A stretch of DNA of 53,467 bases from Sphingomonas sp. 37zxx (GCF_000786205.1 NZ_JROH01000023.1:1-53467), one strand, 5' to 3'. Numbered from the stretch's first letter, positions 28,554 to 40,379 are shown. The notes: generated by a model from the sequence alone, not told the origin. Numbers and translations are program-made.

Positions 28554-28793
28554 ATGGCAAGCGAACCCAGCTATTACCGTGCCCAGGCAGCGCTTGCAGA
28601 AGCCGAAGCCGATGGCGCGATGCTCGACAATGTCCGCGATCGCCACATGCGATCAGCCCAGGCATTTAATCAAATGGCCGAGCGACAGGAAAAAGTCGCG
28701 GTCATGCGCGCCGCGCGCGAAGCCGCCAGCGGCTCGAACGCCCCCGGCGCTCCCTACCCCCAGGAAACTACCCTTGAATCGCATACCGACTGA
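28554..28793 (+). CDS. Small hydrophilic protein of unknown function downstream of csp
   Basis: The start at ATG 28554 follows AAGGAAC and gives 79 residues: MASEPSYYRAQAALAEAEAD, then helical segments rich in Ala, Glu and Arg (DNVRDRHMRSAQAFNQMAER) and a polar tail. No signal peptide, cysteine or known domain is visible; it may be a helical or coiled-coil protein. An upstream in-frame start would add 26 residues lacking a ribosome-binding site. Similar small proteins occur after cold-shock genes in sphingomonads, so cotranscription is plausible, but function is unknown. Confidence 0.75.
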   Translation: MASEPSYYRAQAALAEAEADGAMLDNVRDRHMRSAQAFNQMAERQEKVAVMRAAREAASGSNAPGAPYPQETTLESHTD

Positions 28794-28988
28794 ATTTCGT
28801 TTCTCTTCGCTACCCACCGCTTGCCGGTCGATCCGTTCCCCGGCCGTTATCCGCGCCGCCGAATTACGCAGCCAAAGGGCAATTGCCCGCGCTGCAGCGA
28901 TCGAAGTCCTCGGCTGATTTAACCCACCGGCGCAACCTTCCACCCTGTTCCTGCATTTCATTGTTCTACCCGGACAATAAAGGAATAG

Positions 28989-29426
28989 ATGATGCGTGGA
29001 CTTACACTGGCGACCGTCGCCGCAGCGACATTGGTCGCGGGCTGCGCAGGCGGCATGGGCGGCGGTCTTGGTGGCCTGGGCGGCTTTGGCGGCAATAACG
29101 GTTATGACTATAACCGTCCCGATCCGGCATATGGCGGCTATGAAGCCGACCGTTATTATCGCGAAAACCCCCGCGCACAGCCGCGCCGCCTGGGTGCCAA
29201 CGATCGCGTCTATCGTGGTCGCGACAATCGCTATTATTGCCGCCGCAGCGACGGCACCACTGGCCTGATCATCGGCGGTCTTGCCGGCGGTACGCTGGGC
29301 AGCATCATCTCGCCGGGCGGTTCGTCGTTGCTGGGTGCCTTGCTTGGCGGGGCGGCTGGCGCAGCCGGTGGCCAGGCGCTGGATCGCAACAGCAATAATA
29401 ACAACAACAACGTGCAGTGCCGCTGA
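28989..29426 (+). CDS. Glycine-zipper 2TM lipoprotein
   Basis: The 145-residue product has a lipobox (AAATLVAGC), a glycine-rich stretch (GGMGGGLGGLGGFGG), a tyrosine/arginine-rich polar middle (DRYYRENPRAQPRR) and a C-terminal glycine zipper (TGLIIGGLAGGTLGSIISPG, LLGALLGGAAGAAGGQA). This matches the glycine-zipper 2TM family of outer-membrane-associated (SlyB/OsmB-like) proteins, thought to affect envelope integrity. It ends in an asparagine run before VQCR. ATG 28989 is the first of two consecutive Met codons. Confidence 0.85.
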   Translation: MMRGLTLATVAAATLVAGCAGGMGGGLGGLGGFGGNNGYDYNRPDPAYGGYEADRYYRENPRAQPRRLGANDRVYRGRDNRYYCRRSDGTTGLIIGGLAGGTLGSIISPGGSSLLGALLGGAAGAAGGQALDRNSNNNNNNVQCR

Positions 29427-29440
29427 GCCGGTAACCCGAT

Positions 29441-29462
29441 CGGGCGGCGACCTCGCCGCCCG
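29441..29462. terminator. Hairpin between convergent genes
   Basis: CGGGCGGCG (29441-29449) pairs perfectly with CGCCGCCCG (29454-29462) around ACCT, between the converging glycine-zipper and phosphatase genes. There is no T run; it may terminate in both directions. Confidence 0.45.
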
Positions 29463-29468
29463 GTTGGC

Positions 29469-29969
29469 CTATGCGCGCTCGGTCGCTGCCGTCAGCAGGT
29501 CGGCAATCGCCTCGGCAGCCGCCTGCACCTCTTCCCAGGTCGCGGCAAAGCCATCGGCGTCGCCGAAATAGGGATCGATCACCCCCTGCCCTTCGCGCCC
29601 CGGCACATGATCGAGCAGCAGCGACAATCGCGCCCCACCGCCCGCCGGACGGATCTCGCGCAGGTCAGCCAAATTCTTGGCATCCAGCGCGACGACATGG
29701 TCATAATCGTCGAAATCGGCGGCCCTCACCTGCCGCGCGCGATAGCCCGAAATATCGATCCCGCGCGCCTTGGCCTCGGCACGTGCGCGCGGGTCGGGGG
29801 CACTGCCGACATGCCAATCGCCCGTGCCCGCCGAATTGACCCGTATCGCGATGCCGCGCGCCTCGGCCACTTGCCGCAGAGCCGCCTCGGCCAGCGGCGA
29901 GCGACAGATATTGCCAAGGCAAACGAACAGCACCGATGGTGCTGCCCGCGATACAGGTTCCCGGTTCAT
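29469..29969 (-). CDS. Low molecular weight protein-tyrosine phosphatase
   Basis: The CX5R active site is VCLGNICRSP (C17 nucleophile, R23) and the catalytic acid is D132 in IDPYFGD. The protein (166 residues) has the full LMW-PTP fold including NSAGTGDWHVGSAPDPRA. Such enzymes dephosphorylate tyrosines on proteins, often exopolysaccharide kinases; no such kinase is adjacent. The ATG overlaps the sodC stop (ATGA), so the two genes are translationally coupled. Confidence 0.93.
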   Translation of the reverse strand: MNREPVSRAAPSVLFVCLGNICRSPLAEAALRQVAEARGIAIRVNSAGTGDWHVGSAPDPRARAEAKARGIDISGYRARQVRAADFDDYDHVVALDAKNLADLREIRPAGGGARLSLLLDHVPGREGQGVIDPYFGDADGFAATWEEVQAAAEAIADLLTAATERA

Positions 29970-30502
29970 TCGGCGCGGAACACGCCGCAGGCGATCCGTC
30001 CGCCGCTATTACCCGAAGGATCGGTCTTCATGTCGTCAGGCCCGGCATGGATCATCATTGACGAGCCATCGCCTTCGAGCAGACCCGCCATCGTCGCGCC
30101 GGCCAGAATATAGGTCAGCTTGCCGCTGCCATCGCTGGCGACGTCCAGATTGGGCGCGTCGCCGACATGCGGGCCGGCAGGGTTCTGCATGCCGTGCTGC
30201 TTGCCGGTGGGGTTCCAATGGCCACCAGCGGTTTCGAACGCCGGCGCATCGCAGCGGCCAATGGTGTGAACATGCGCGCCATGCGGCCCCGGTGGCATCA
30301 TCTTGCCATTTACCGTCAATTCCAGCCCGCCGGTGGTCTGCGTCGCGGTCGCGGTGCCGACCATCTGGCCATTGGCGGTGATCAACTGCGCCGTCGCGCC
30401 CGCGCCCTCACCGGCCGTGCCGCTGCTGGCGCCGTTCATCGCACAGCCGCCCAGCGCCAGCGCCAGCGCGCCCATTGCCGTCAACATCATGAATTTCATC
30501 AT
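29966..30502 (-). CDS. sodC: Superoxide dismutase [Cu-Zn], lipoprotein form
   Basis: SodC converts superoxide to peroxide in the periplasm. The copper and zinc ligands sit in GAHVHTIGRCDAPAFETAGG, HWNPTGKQHG and GPHVGDAPNLDVASDGSG, and MIHAGPDDMKTDPSGNSGGR carries the last His and the electrostatic-loop Arg. The disulfide cysteines are C in GRCDAP and in RIACGV. The N-terminus has a lipobox (LALGGCAM), so it is probably membrane-anchored. ATG 30502 after GGGAGA is chosen; longer frames upstream lack a signal peptide. It precedes the phosphatase gene and follows the aldehyde oxidoreductase genes. Confidence 0.93.
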   Translation of the reverse strand: MMKFMMLTAMGALALALGGCAMNGASSGTAGEGAGATAQLITANGQMVGTATATQTTGGLELTVNGKMMPPGPHGAHVHTIGRCDAPAFETAGGHWNPTGKQHGMQNPAGPHVGDAPNLDVASDGSGKLTYILAGATMAGLLEGDGSSMMIHAGPDDMKTDPSGNSGGRIACGVFRAE

Positions 30503-30530
30503 CGCGAATCTCCCTCGGTAAATCTGGATA

Positions 30531-30566
30531 CCAGCCGAATGGCTGGGGCGAGTGCGGGTTCCCGCC
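30531..30566 (-). terminator. Possible hairpins after the aldehyde oxidoreductase operon
   Basis: CCAGCC/GGCTGG around GAAT (30531-30546) and GCGGG/CCCGC (near 30555-30566) lie between the operon and sodC. Neither has a T run, so transcription may continue into sodC. Confidence 0.3.
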
Positions 30567-30584
30567 CCGCCCCGCTCAACCCGT

Positions 30585-32786
30585 TCATGCGTCGTAGCGC
30601 GGCAGGCCCGGCAATATCTTGTCCATCGTGATCGGAAACTCGCGGACCCGAACGCCGCAGGCATTGTACACCGCATTGGCCACCGCCCCGCCGACGCCGC
30701 AAATGCCCAATTCGCCAACGCCCTTGGCCTTGATCGGCGAGGATTTGTCGTCGAGTTCGTCGAGGAACACCACGTCGATATCGGGAATATCGGCATGCAC
30801 CGGCACATGATATTCGCCAAGGTCATGGTTGACGAAATAGCCGAAGCGCTTGTCGACCACGCATTCCTCCATCAGCGCCGCGCCGATGCCCATCGTCACC
30901 CCGCCAAGGCACTGGCTGCGCGCCGCAACCGGATTGATGATCCGCCCCGCCGCACATACCGACAGCGCCCGCCGCACCCGCACTTCGCCGGTGTGGATAT
31001 TCACCCCCGCCTCGATGAAATGCGCGCCAAAGCCCGCCTGGGCATATTTCTCGGTCAGGTCGCCAAAGGTCGCCTCGCCTTCGGCCACCACGCCATCCGG
31101 CCCGGCAGCCTCGCCCAGCGATATGCTGCGCCCGCCGGCGATGATGTTGCCGCCTTCGAACACCACCTCGGCGCTGTTGAAGCCCGCCTTTTGCGCCAGC
31201 GCCGCGCGCAGATTCTCACAGGCATAATATAGCCCCGCCGCCGCCGAATTGGCGCCCCATGAGCCGCCCGACCCCGCCGATTTGGGGAAGTTGCTGTCGC
31301 CCAGCCGCACCTGCACCCGCTCGATCGGCAGGCCCATCATCTCGGCCCCCACCGCCGCCAGCACGGTATAGCTGCCGGTGCCGATATCGGTCATCTGCGT
31401 CTCGACGATCAGCATGCCGTCGCTGCCCATCCGCACCCGCGCGCCCGATGGCATCACCAGATTGTTGCGCAGCGCCGATGCGACGCCGATCCCGATCAGC
31501 CAGTCGCCGTCGCGCACTTGGCCCGGCTTGGCATTGCGCTGGTCCCAGCCGAACTTCTCGGCCCCGGTCCGGAGGCATTCGACCAGCATCCGAGTCGAAA
31601 ATGGCCGCGACGGCCCGACAGAGGGATCATATTGCACATCATTGGCGATGCGGAACGCCACCGGGTCCATGCCGATCTTTTCGGCTAGCTCATCGACCGC
31701 GCTTTCGAGCGCCAACAGCCCCACCGCCTCCCCCGGCGCGCGCATCGCCGCGCCCCGCGGCAGGTCGAGCACCGACAATCGCGTCTCGATCAGCCGGTTC
31801 TCGCCGCCATACATCAGCTTGGTCTGTTCAGAGGCGTTTTCGGACGATTCGCCCGGCAAGTTGCCCGACCACGTCATATGCCCAACCGCAGTCAATTTGC
31901 CGTCGCCGTCCGCCGCCAGCCGCACCCGCTGGATCGTCGCGGGGCGATGGCTGGTGTGGTTGAAGATTTGCGGCCGGGTCAGCGCGACCTTGACCGGTCG
32001 TCCCAATTGCCGCGCCGCCAGCGCCGCCAGGATCGGATCGCTGTACAGATATAATTTCGACCCGAAACCCCCGCCGACATAGGGGGTGATCACCCGCACG
32101 TCGCTCTCAGGGATTTGCAGCGTGGCGGCGATGCCGCGCGTCGCCCAATGGACGATCTGGTGCGACGTCCGCACCGTCAATTTGTCGCCCTCCCACAAGG
32201 CGATCGACGCCTGCGGCTCCATCATCGCGTGCGATTCATCGGGGGTGGTATAGGTTTCGTCGACCTTGAACCTGGCCTTGGCAAAGGCACCGGCGAAATC
32301 GCCCTTGCGCACATCGGGGGCACCGCGCACCGGCTCGCCCTGATCCTTCACCTGCGCCAGCTCGAATGCGCCCTTGACCTGGGCATAGTCGATCCGCACC
32401 AGATTGGCCGCCGCGCGCGCCTGTTCAAAGGTTTCGGCGACCACGAACGCGACTGACTGGTCGAAATGCTTGATCTCCGGCCCCTGCAATTGCGGCACCG
32501 CGCCGCGCCCGCTGGTCGCCTGTTTGGGTACGTTCTGATAGGTCAGTACCAGCAGCACGCCCGGCGCAGCCTCTGCCTCGCGCACGTCGATCGCGGTGAT
32601 CCGCCCCTTGGCGATGCCCGCACCGCGCATGACGCCATAGGCGACGTTCGGCCCGACATCGTGATATTCATAGGCATAGGTCGCACGCCCGGTGACCTTC
32701 AGGGGCCCTTCAACTCGGGTATGCGGCTGGCCGACCACCCGTTCCTGGTCGATCGGATTGATCCCTGCGGGGGTATCGAACTTCAT
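30585..32786 (-). CDS. paoC: Molybdopterin-binding subunit of PaoABC-like aldehyde oxidoreductase
   Basis: The 733-residue protein is a xanthine-oxidase-family large subunit: an N-terminal domain ([20 protein letters not shown]), the molybdenum-binding domains ([40 protein letters not shown]) and the catalytic glutamate near the C-terminus in [20 protein letters not shown]. It oxidises aldehydes using molybdenum cytosine dinucleotide. ATG 32786 overlaps the FAD-subunit stop by four bases, so a longer upstream frame is not used. Order here is A-B-C, as in E. coli paoABC; the maturation factor PaoD is not adjacent. Confidence 0.88.
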   Translation of the reverse strand: MKFDTPAGINPIDQERVVGQPHTRVEGPLKVTGRATYAYEYHDVGPNVAYGVMRGAGIAKGRITAIDVREAEAAPGVLLVLTYQNVPKQATSGRGAVPQLQGPEIKHFDQSVAFVVAETFEQARAAANLVRIDYAQVKGAFELAQVKDQGEPVRGAPDVRKGDFAGAFAKARFKVDETYTTPDESHAMMEPQASIALWEGDKLTVRTSHQIVHWATRGIAATLQIPESDVRVITPYVGGGFGSKLYLYSDPILAALAARQLGRPVKVALTRPQIFNHTSHRPATIQRVRLAADGDGKLTAVGHMTWSGNLPGESSENASEQTKLMYGGENRLIETRLSVLDLPRGAAMRAPGEAVGLLALESAVDELAEKIGMDPVAFRIANDVQYDPSVGPSRPFSTRMLVECLRTGAEKFGWDQRNAKPGQVRDGDWLIGIGVASALRNNLVMPSGARVRMGSDGMLIVETQMTDIGTGSYTVLAAVGAEMMGLPIERVQVRLGDSNFPKSAGSGGSWGANSAAAGLYYACENLRAALAQKAGFNSAEVVFEGGNIIAGGRSISLGEAAGPDGVVAEGEATFGDLTEKYAQAGFGAHFIEAGVNIHTGEVRVRRALSVCAAGRIINPVAARSQCLGGVTMGIGAALMEECVVDKRFGYFVNHDLGEYHVPVHADIPDIDVVFLDELDDKSSPIKAKGVGELGICGVGGAVANAVYNACGVRVREFPITMDKILPGLPRYDA

Positions 32787-33736
32787 GCCTGATGCTCCTG
32801 CGCGCGGGCCTCGGCAAGCGTGGCGGCGAGCGTTCGCTCGGCCAGCGGCAGCTTGAAGGCATTTTGGGATGTGGTCTTGGCCCCGGCAAAGGCGGCGGCG
32901 GCGATGTCGCGCGGAGTGTTGAGCGCTTCGGCAGCCTCGACGCGCCACGGCTTCGCGCCGATCCCGCCAAAGGCGATCCGGCGGCCATTTTCATGCTCGA
33001 TCAGCGCCACCGACACGATGGCAAAGGCATAGGACGCGCGGTCGCGCACCTTGCGATACAGATGCCGCCCGCCCAGTGGCTTGGGCAATGTCACCGCGGT
33101 AATCAGCTCACCGGGCTTCAGCATCGTTTCGATATGCGGGCTGTTGCCCGGCAGCGTGTGGAAATCGGCGATCGGGATCGACCGCTCATTGCCGTCCGCG
33201 CCCAACGTCTCGATCACCGCATCTAGCGCGCGCATCGCCACCGCCATGTCGGAGGGGTGCTGCGCGATACATGCATCGCTCACCCCCATCACCGCCAGAT
33301 TGCGGCTGAACCCGCCGATCGCGGCACAGCCCGATTCTGGCACCCGCTTGTTGCATGGCTTGGTGGTGTCGTAGAAATAGGGGCAGCGCGAACGTTGCAG
33401 CAGATTGCCCGCGGTCGTCGCCTTGTTGCGAAGCTGCGGCGACGCGCCCGACAGCAACGCGCGCGACAGCACCGCATAATCACTGCGGATTCGCGAATCG
33501 GCGGCAAGCGCGGTGTTGCGTACCAGCGCGCCGATCCGCACCCCGCCTGCATCGGTGCGCTCGATCCGGTCGAGCTTCAGCCGGTTGATGTCGATCAGCG
33601 TCGATGGCCGCTCAATGTCGAGCTTCATCAGGTCGAGCAAATTGGTGCCGCCCGCGATGAACTTGACGCCCGCGCCGGTCGCCCCCGCCGCTGCCTGTTT
33701 CGGCGCGGTCGCGCGGGTGTAGGTGAACGCCCTCAT
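32783..33736 (-). CDS. paoB: FAD-binding subunit of PaoABC-like aldehyde oxidoreductase
   Basis: The 317-residue subunit has the FAD-binding motif [12 protein letters not shown] and the family C-terminal domain. It also has [20 protein letters not shown], the extra four-cysteine [4Fe-4S] insertion that distinguishes PaoB-type subunits from xanthine dehydrogenase. It passes electrons between the iron-sulfur subunit and acceptor. It overlaps both neighbouring genes by four bases (ATGA), a tight three-gene operon. Confidence 0.88.
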   Translation of the reverse strand: MRAFTYTRATAPKQAAAGATGAGVKFIAGGTNLLDLMKLDIERPSTLIDINRLKLDRIERTDAGGVRIGALVRNTALAADSRIRSDYAVLSRALLSGASPQLRNKATTAGNLLQRSRCPYFYDTTKPCNKRVPESGCAAIGGFSRNLAVMGVSDACIAQHPSDMAVAMRALDAVIETLGADGNERSIPIADFHTLPGNSPHIETMLKPGELITAVTLPKPLGGRHLYRKVRDRASYAFAIVSVALIEHENGRRIAFGGIGAKPWRVEAAEALNTPRDIAAAAFAGAKTTSQNAFKLPLAERTLAATLAEARAQEHQA

Positions 33737-34377
33737 GCGCCCTGCCCCTGTACGTCACGGATCGCCGCAACGATGTTGGGATAGGCTGCACAGCGACAGA
33801 TATTGCCGCTCATCCGCTCGCGCACCTCGCTATCGCTGAACGCCACCTTGTCGAGGTCGGCGGTCACATGGCTCGGGATACCGTCCTTGATCTCCTCGAG
33901 CATGCCCACCGCCGAGCAGATCTGCCCCGGCGTGCAATAGCCGCACTGGAAGCCGTCATGGACAATGAACGCCGCCTGCATCGGGTGCAGCTTGTCGGGG
34001 GTGCCAAGACCCTCGATCGTCGTCACCTCGTCGCCGTCATGCATGACGGCCAGCGTCAGGCAGCTATTGATCCGCTGCCCATCGACCAACACGGTGCAAG
34101 CGCCGCACTGCCCATGATCGCAACCCTTTTTGGTGCCGGTCAGCTGCATATGCTCACGCAGCGCGTCGAGCAGCGTGGTGCGCGGATCGAGCGTCAGGCG
34201 CTGCTTGCGGCCATTCACCGTCAGCATCGTCGCCACCGGCGTGATCGGTGTTGCCTTGATCGGCGAATCCTGCGCCACCAACGGTCCCGCTCCCATCACT
34301 GCGGCACCCGCCGCGCCACCCGCCAGCACACCGCGCCGCGTGACGCCGCCCATTTCCCGATCACCCTGCATCGCCAT
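33733..34377 (-). CDS. paoA: [2Fe-2S] subunit of PaoABC-like aldehyde oxidoreductase, Tat-exported
   Basis: The subunit has a twin-arginine signal ([20 protein letters not shown]), indicating export of the folded complex to the periplasm. It has both [2Fe-2S] sites: [20 protein letters not shown] with the following SC, and [14 protein letters not shown] … [10 protein letters not shown]. At 214 residues from ATG 34377 (ribosome-binding site GGAG) it matches PaoA. It is the first gene of the operon. Confidence 0.9.
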   Translation of the reverse strand: MAMQGDREMGGVTRRGVLAGGAAGAAVMGAGPLVAQDSPIKATPITPVATMLTVNGRKQRLTLDPRTTLLDALREHMQLTGTKKGCDHGQCGACTVLVDGQRINSCLTLAVMHDGDEVTTIEGLGTPDKLHPMQAAFIVHDGFQCGYCTPGQICSAVGMLEEIKDGIPSHVTADLDKVAFSDSEVRERMSGNICRCAAYPNIVAAIRDVQGQGA

Positions 34378-34457
34378 CCCCGCTCCATGCTTGACCTGCA
34401 TCTACGCAGGTCGCCCCAATAGGCTCCGCTTGCGACTGGTTCGCACGTCGCCGCGCT

Positions 34458-35024
34458 TCAGCGAAGCCCGCCGCCCTGTTTCATCGCATCTTCCAACCGC
34501 AACAGGCTATCCCGGATTTCGGTCAGCAACTCGTGGCTCGAATCGATCGCCCCCGGCTGTTTTTCAAACGAGGTCAGCGCATCGCGCTGCGCCAATATCT
34601 GGTCGCGCACCTGCCGCGCATCGATCAGCCCGACCAGATCGGCGTCGGACTGTCCGGTGGCGGCATTGCTTTGGCCAGCGGTTTCGATCCGCAGCTGCAA
34701 CAGCCCGAATGCCGACAACAGCGGGCCTTCGCGGATCGAAATGTCCTGGATTTTGTCGAGCGGGATCGTCAGCTCGCGGCGAAAGACCAGCCCTTTGCCG
34801 ACGATCACGTTTCGCTCGGTCAGATCGCAGCGGAGCGCCGCATGATAGCGCCGTATCCATATCGGCCCGATCACCAGCCAGAACGGCAATAGCGGGATGC
34901 CGACGATCGTCAGCACCACCGCCATGGTCCAATAGGCGAGCATATAGATCCGCAACTTGGGGCTGAACGCCCCGTGCAGCAGGATGCGGGGTTCGGTTCG
35001 AGTCGTTGTGGCTTGGGTGGTCAT
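34458..35024 (-). CDS. PH-domain (bPH2/YdbS-like) membrane protein
   Basis: The 188-residue protein has two hydrophobic helices (YMLAYWTMAVVLTIVGIPLL and PFWLVIGPIWIRRYH) followed by a bacterial PH-like domain: CDLTERNVIVGKGLVFRREL, IPLDKIQDISIREGPLLSAF, GLLQLRIETAG. A C-terminal helical tail ends it. Such proteins are membrane-associated and of unclear role. ATG 35024 is chosen; ATG 35033 is an alternative. It is divergent from the DUF1275 gene and not obviously linked to the oxidoreductase. Confidence 0.8.
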   Translation of the reverse strand: MTTQATTTRTEPRILLHGAFSPKLRIYMLAYWTMAVVLTIVGIPLLPFWLVIGPIWIRRYHAALRCDLTERNVIVGKGLVFRRELTIPLDKIQDISIREGPLLSAFGLLQLRIETAGQSNAATGQSDADLVGLIDARQVRDQILAQRDALTSFEKQPGAIDSSHELLTEIRDSLLRLEDAMKQGGGLR

Positions 35025-35164
35025 GGCACGCATCGCCCGAAGCTGGATCAGCCTCGCCCAAAGCGCAAGCAAAGCATGCAGCCATGGTCGCCGCCCAGCA
35101 GCGGCCTGCCCGGCGCGGCCATATAGTGCTACCTTTCCCGCATTTCGGCCCTAAGCCTTGGGCC

Positions 35165-35815
35165 ATGCGCCGCTACCAAAATCGGCATCGCCTGTTGGCG
35201 ATTAGCCTCGCGATCCTGGCGGGCTTTGTCGACTCGCTGGGGTTTCTGAAGCTCGACGGCATGTTCGTGTCGTTCATGAGCGGCAATTCCACCCGGATCG
35301 CGGTCGGCTCGGCGACGTCGGTGCATGGCAGCCTGTTCGCCGGTGCCTTGATCGCCGCCTTCGTCGTCGGCGTGATGGCGGGGACCCTGGCGGCCTCCGG
35401 CGGGGGGCGATGGCGCAAACCCGCCGTGCTGGCGCTGGTTTGCGCGATCCTGCTTCTCGCCTGCCTTGCCGAATGGCTGGTCGCGGTGCCGGGCCTGGTC
35501 ACCTTGCTGATGGCTGCGGCGATGGGGGCCGCCAATGCCGTGTTTCAGCGCGATAACGAAGTCAGCGTCGGCGTCACCTATATGACCGGCACGCTGGTAA
35601 AGGTCGGCCAGCATCTGGCGTTCGCCATCACCGGCGGCCCGCGCTTCGCCTGGCTGCCCTATCTGCTGTTGTGGTCGGGGCTGATCGTCGGCGCGATCGC
35701 TGGCGCGCTCGTCTATCCGCTGCTTGAACTCAAGGCGTTGTGGATCGCGGTCGCGGGCGCGCTGTCGCTCCTCCTCTGGTCGGCGCGGATGGGGCCGCTG
35801 CCAGCAACTCCCTGA
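35165..35815 (+). CDS. YoaK/DUF1275 family membrane protein
   Basis: The 216-residue protein shows the DUF1275 signatures: LAGFVDSLGFLKLDGMFVSF with MSGNSTRIAVG, and GAANAVFQRDNEVSVGVTYM with TGTLVKVGQHL. About six transmembrane helices are visible. Function is unknown; the family is sometimes listed as transporters. ATG 35165 begins MRRYQNRHRLLAISLAILAG; the longer frame upstream lies over the divergent gene's leader. Confidence 0.88.
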   Translation: MRRYQNRHRLLAISLAILAGFVDSLGFLKLDGMFVSFMSGNSTRIAVGSATSVHGSLFAGALIAAFVVGVMAGTLAASGGGRWRKPAVLALVCAILLLACLAEWLVAVPGLVTLLMAAAMGAANAVFQRDNEVSVGVTYMTGTLVKVGQHLAFAITGGPRFAWLPYLLLWSGLIVGAIAGALVYPLLELKALWIAVAGALSLLLWSARMGPLPATP

Positions 35816-35841
35816 GCCAGCGGTCGCAAGCCCCGCCGGGC

Positions 35842-37724
<1,883 letters not shown>

Positions 37725-37988
37725 TCAATCGTCGGCGGCGTCGCCGGTTTCTTCTTCCTCGAAGCGAAGCACGTTCGCCGCAGTCGCGCTCAGGCGAACC
37801 GCGTCGCCCTCGATTTCGGCGACCAAACCGCCCGACAGATAATGGTGATGCCCCGCATGCGCGCCGTCACCCGAATCGCCCTTGGTCAACTTTATTCGAT
37901 CACCTTCGACCCGGTCGACGGTGCCGACATGGACGCCGTCGGCGCCGATGACTTCCATATGCTCGCGAATGTTGCTCAGATCGGCCAT
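37725..37988 (-). CDS. DUF2171 domain protein
   Basis: The 87-residue protein is the single DUF2171 domain: LSNIREHMEVIGADGVHVGT, VDRVEGDRIKLTKGD, HHHYLSGGLVAEIEG. The family, a PRC-barrel-like small domain, is common in sphingomonads; its function is unknown. ATG 37988 is preferred over 37994 because AGGAGA is then seven bases away. It ends in an acidic stretch (EEEETGDAADD). Confidence 0.88.
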   Translation of the reverse strand: MADLSNIREHMEVIGADGVHVGTVDRVEGDRIKLTKGDSGDGAHAGHHHYLSGGLVAEIEGDAVRLSATAANVLRFEEEETGDAADD

Positions 37989-38041
37989 GGTCATTCTCCT
38001 GTGGTGACCTCGGCAAAACGCACGTGCGGGCTTTTGGCCGC

Positions 38042-38242
38042 ATGAGCCTGTCGATCGCGATCATGTATGCTGTCGCAAGCATCGCTGCGATTACCGGCCT
38101 GTCGCTGTTGCTGGCGCTTCGCCGCCCGTCGGGACCGGCGCGGGTCTATGTCTTTCGCATGTGCGGCATCATGGCGCTGGCGCTCGGTGTCGTCCTGGCG
38201 ATGTCGGCCACCGCGCTGTGGCGAACCGAACAAGCTGCTTGA
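38042..38242 (+). CDS. Small two-helix membrane protein, hypothetical
   Basis: From ATG 38042 a 66-residue frame encodes two hydrophobic helices (IAIMYAVASIAAITGLSLLL and MCGIMALALGVVLAMSATAL) joined by a basic loop (RRPSGPARVYVF). Composition is protein-like and it lies 38 bases before nrdB. No strong ribosome-binding site and no known family, so it is provisional. Confidence 0.5.
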   Translation: MSLSIAIMYAVASIAAITGLSLLLALRRPSGPARVYVFRMCGIMALALGVVLAMSATALWRTEQAA

Positions 38243-38280
38243 ACCCTTTTTTGATATAACGCCTGAAGGACTGCCTCTCC

Positions 38281-39333
38281 ATGTCACTCACCGAAGCCCG
38301 CAAGCAGTATAAGCCCTTCGAATACCCCTGGGCGTTCGATTTCTGGAAGCGCCAGCAGCAGCTCCACTGGCTGCCCGAGGAAGTGCCCTTGGGCGAGGAT
38401 TGCCGCGATTGGGCGCAAAAGCTGTCCGATCACGAGCGCAACCTGCTGACCCAGATCTTCCGTTTCTTCACCCAGGCCGATGTCGAGGTGCAGGATTGCT
38501 ATCACGAGAAGTACGGCAGCGTCTTCAAGCCGACCGAGATCAAGATGATGCTGACCGCGTTCAGCAACATGGAGACGGTCCACATCGCCGCCTACAGCCA
38601 TTTGCTCGACACCATCGGCATGCCCGAGAGCGAATATGGCGCCTTCCTCGATTATGCCGAGATGAAGGACAAGCATGATTTCATGCAGAAGTTCACCGTC
38701 GACAATGACGAAGACATCGCGCGCACGCTGGCGATGTTCGGCGGCTTTACCGAGGGGGTTCAGCTATTCGCCTCGTTCGCGATGCTGATGAACTTCCCGC
38801 GCTTCAACAAGATGAAGGGCATGGGCCAGATCGTCACCTGGTCGATCCGCGACGAATCGCTGCATTGCGAAGGCATTATCAAGCTGTTCCACGCCTTCAC
38901 CCAGGAGCGCGGCTGCCTGACGCGCGCGGTCAAGGACGACATCGCCGATGTCTGCCAGACCACGATCCGGCTAGAGGATGCGTTCATCGACCTCGCCTTC
39001 GAAATGGGGCCGGTCAACGGGATGACCGCCAAGGAGATCAAGAAGTATATCCGCTACATCGCCGATTGGCGGATGAACCAGCTCGGCCTCAAGCCGATCT
39101 ACATGATCGACGAACATCCGCTGCCGTGGCTCGCGCCGCTGCTCAACGGCGTCGAGCATGCCAATTTCTTCGAAACCCGCTCGACCGAATATTCGAAGGG
39201 CGCGACCAAGGGCAATTGGAACGACGTCTGGGGCAGCTTCGACAAGCGCCAGTCGGCCAAGAAGGGCCTGACCGTCGCCAATGAGGATGAAGGCAGCGAC
39301 ATGTTCGCCAATGCCGGCGTCGCCGCGGAGTAA
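38281..39333 (+). CDS. nrdB: Ribonucleoside-diphosphate reductase beta subunit (class Ia)
   Basis: NrdB houses the diiron centre and tyrosyl radical that start ribonucleotide reduction. Metal ligands occur in [23 protein letters not shown] (Glu, His and the radical Tyr seven residues after the Glu), [16 protein letters not shown] and RDESLHCEG. At 350 residues with a tail ending [17 protein letters not shown] it is complete. The partner nrdA is not in the window on this side; the gene directly upstream is a small membrane protein. Confidence 0.96.
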   Translation: MSLTEARKQYKPFEYPWAFDFWKRQQQLHWLPEEVPLGEDCRDWAQKLSDHERNLLTQIFRFFTQADVEVQDCYHEKYGSVFKPTEIKMMLTAFSNMETVHIAAYSHLLDTIGMPESEYGAFLDYAEMKDKHDFMQKFTVDNDEDIARTLAMFGGFTEGVQLFASFAMLMNFPRFNKMKGMGQIVTWSIRDESLHCEGIIKLFHAFTQERGCLTRAVKDDIADVCQTTIRLEDAFIDLAFEMGPVNGMTAKEIKKYIRYIADWRMNQLGLKPIYMIDEHPLPWLAPLLNGVEHANFFETRSTEYSKGATKGNWNDVWGSFDKRQSAKKGLTVANEDEGSDMFANAGVAAE

Positions 39334-39593
39334 CAGCGCCACCCGGCAGCAGATTTTCGTCCCCCGCGAGGGAACGGCTAGCGCGCTGCTTGGTTAATAT
39401 ATCGACGACCAGGGTCCCCCCGCTTCTGGTCGCAATACGAATCGTTGCACTACGGGTTGCGCGATTTTTGCAAAACTGTCTGCGTCGTTCCTCCCCCGGA
39501 CGACGCCGATATTATGTCGGACGCATGCTAATTGGATGTACCGGTGATTTCCGGGCTGTCGCAATTGCCCCCGCTTGTGGCATCGCTATGGCC
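39334..39593. other. Intergenic region after nrdB
   Basis: No gene is seen. CGACCAG and CTGGTCG (about 39407-39435) form an inverted repeat that could be a terminator-like hairpin for nrdB, without a T run. The rest is AT-richer than the surroundings and may hold the promoter of the next gene. Confidence 0.35.
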
Positions 39594-40016
39594 ATGACCA
39601 CGCTCCGCCCCTTCCACCTCGCCTTTCCCGTCCATGATCTTGCCGCCGCGCGCGCATTTTATCGCGGCGCACTTGGCTGTGCCGAGGGGCGGTCGAGCGA
39701 TCACTGGATCGATTTCGATTTTGCCGGCCACCAGATCGTCGCGCATCTCTCGCCCGACGTGCGCGCCGCCGAAGTCACCAACCCGGTCGACGGCCATGAC
39801 GTCCCCGTCCCGCATTTCGGCATCGTGCTGACGATGGCGGACTGGCAGGCGCTGGCCGATCGGGTGGCTGCGGCGGGCATCGCCTTTGGCATCGCGCCGC
39901 ATATCCGCTTTCAGGGGCAGCCGGGCGAACAGGCGACGATGTTCTTTCGCGACCCCAGCGGCAACGCATTGGAGTTCAAGGCGTTTGCCAATGACGCCAT
40001 GTTGTTCGCCCGCTAA
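39594..40016 (+). CDS. VOC (glyoxalase/bleomycin-resistance) family protein
   Basis: The 140-residue protein has paired beta-alpha-beta-beta-beta modules of the VOC fold: [20 protein letters not shown] and [20 protein letters not shown], ending [18 protein letters not shown]. Metal-ligand positions (His in FHLAF, Glu in ALEFKAF) are kept. The family includes glyoxalase I and dioxygenases; substrate cannot be predicted. ATG 39594 or 39588 may be the start. It precedes the PHA-system gene by 29 bases. Confidence 0.85.
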   Translation: MTTLRPFHLAFPVHDLAAARAFYRGALGCAEGRSSDHWIDFDFAGHQIVAHLSPDVRAAEVTNPVDGHDVPVPHFGIVLTMADWQALADRVAAAGIAFGIAPHIRFQGQPGEQATMFFRDPSGNALEFKAFANDAMLFAR

Positions 40017-40045
40017 GCGGTTTGCCCAGTAAAAGGCCCTGATTC

Positions 40046-40351
40046 ATGCCCGAACCCGTCACCGTCGACATTCCCCATTCGCTCACCAACGCCGATGTCC
40101 GCGCCAAGATGGATGGCGGCATCACCAAGCTGGCAGGCATGTTCCCCGGTGGATCGGTGGTCGATCACCGCTGGGAAGACGATCAAACGATGCGCTTCAC
40201 CGTTTCGGCGCTTGGCCAGCAAGTCGCCAGCCGGGTCGAACTGCTCGAAGGCCGGGTGCGCGCCACCATCGACCTGCCACCGATGCTGGCGCTGTTCGCC
40301 GACAAAATCCGCTCGAAACTGGCAAAGGACGGCCCCGGCCTGCTGAAATAG
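40046..40351 (+). CDS. Polyhydroxyalkanoic acid system family protein
   Basis: The 101-residue protein begins MPEPVTVDIPHSLTNADVRA and has the conserved ALGQQVASRVELLEGRVRAT and DLPPMLALFADKIRSKLAKD. This matches the small PHA_gran_rgn family, often annotated as polyhydroxyalkanoic acid system protein; direct function is unproven. No phaC or phasin is nearby. It is complete. Confidence 0.82.
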   Translation: MPEPVTVDIPHSLTNADVRAKMDGGITKLAGMFPGGSVVDHRWEDDQTMRFTVSALGQQVASRVELLEGRVRATIDLPPMLALFADKIRSKLAKDGPGLLK

Positions 40352-40379
40352 CGCCGCTGGGCCGCCTAGGCACGGCGGA

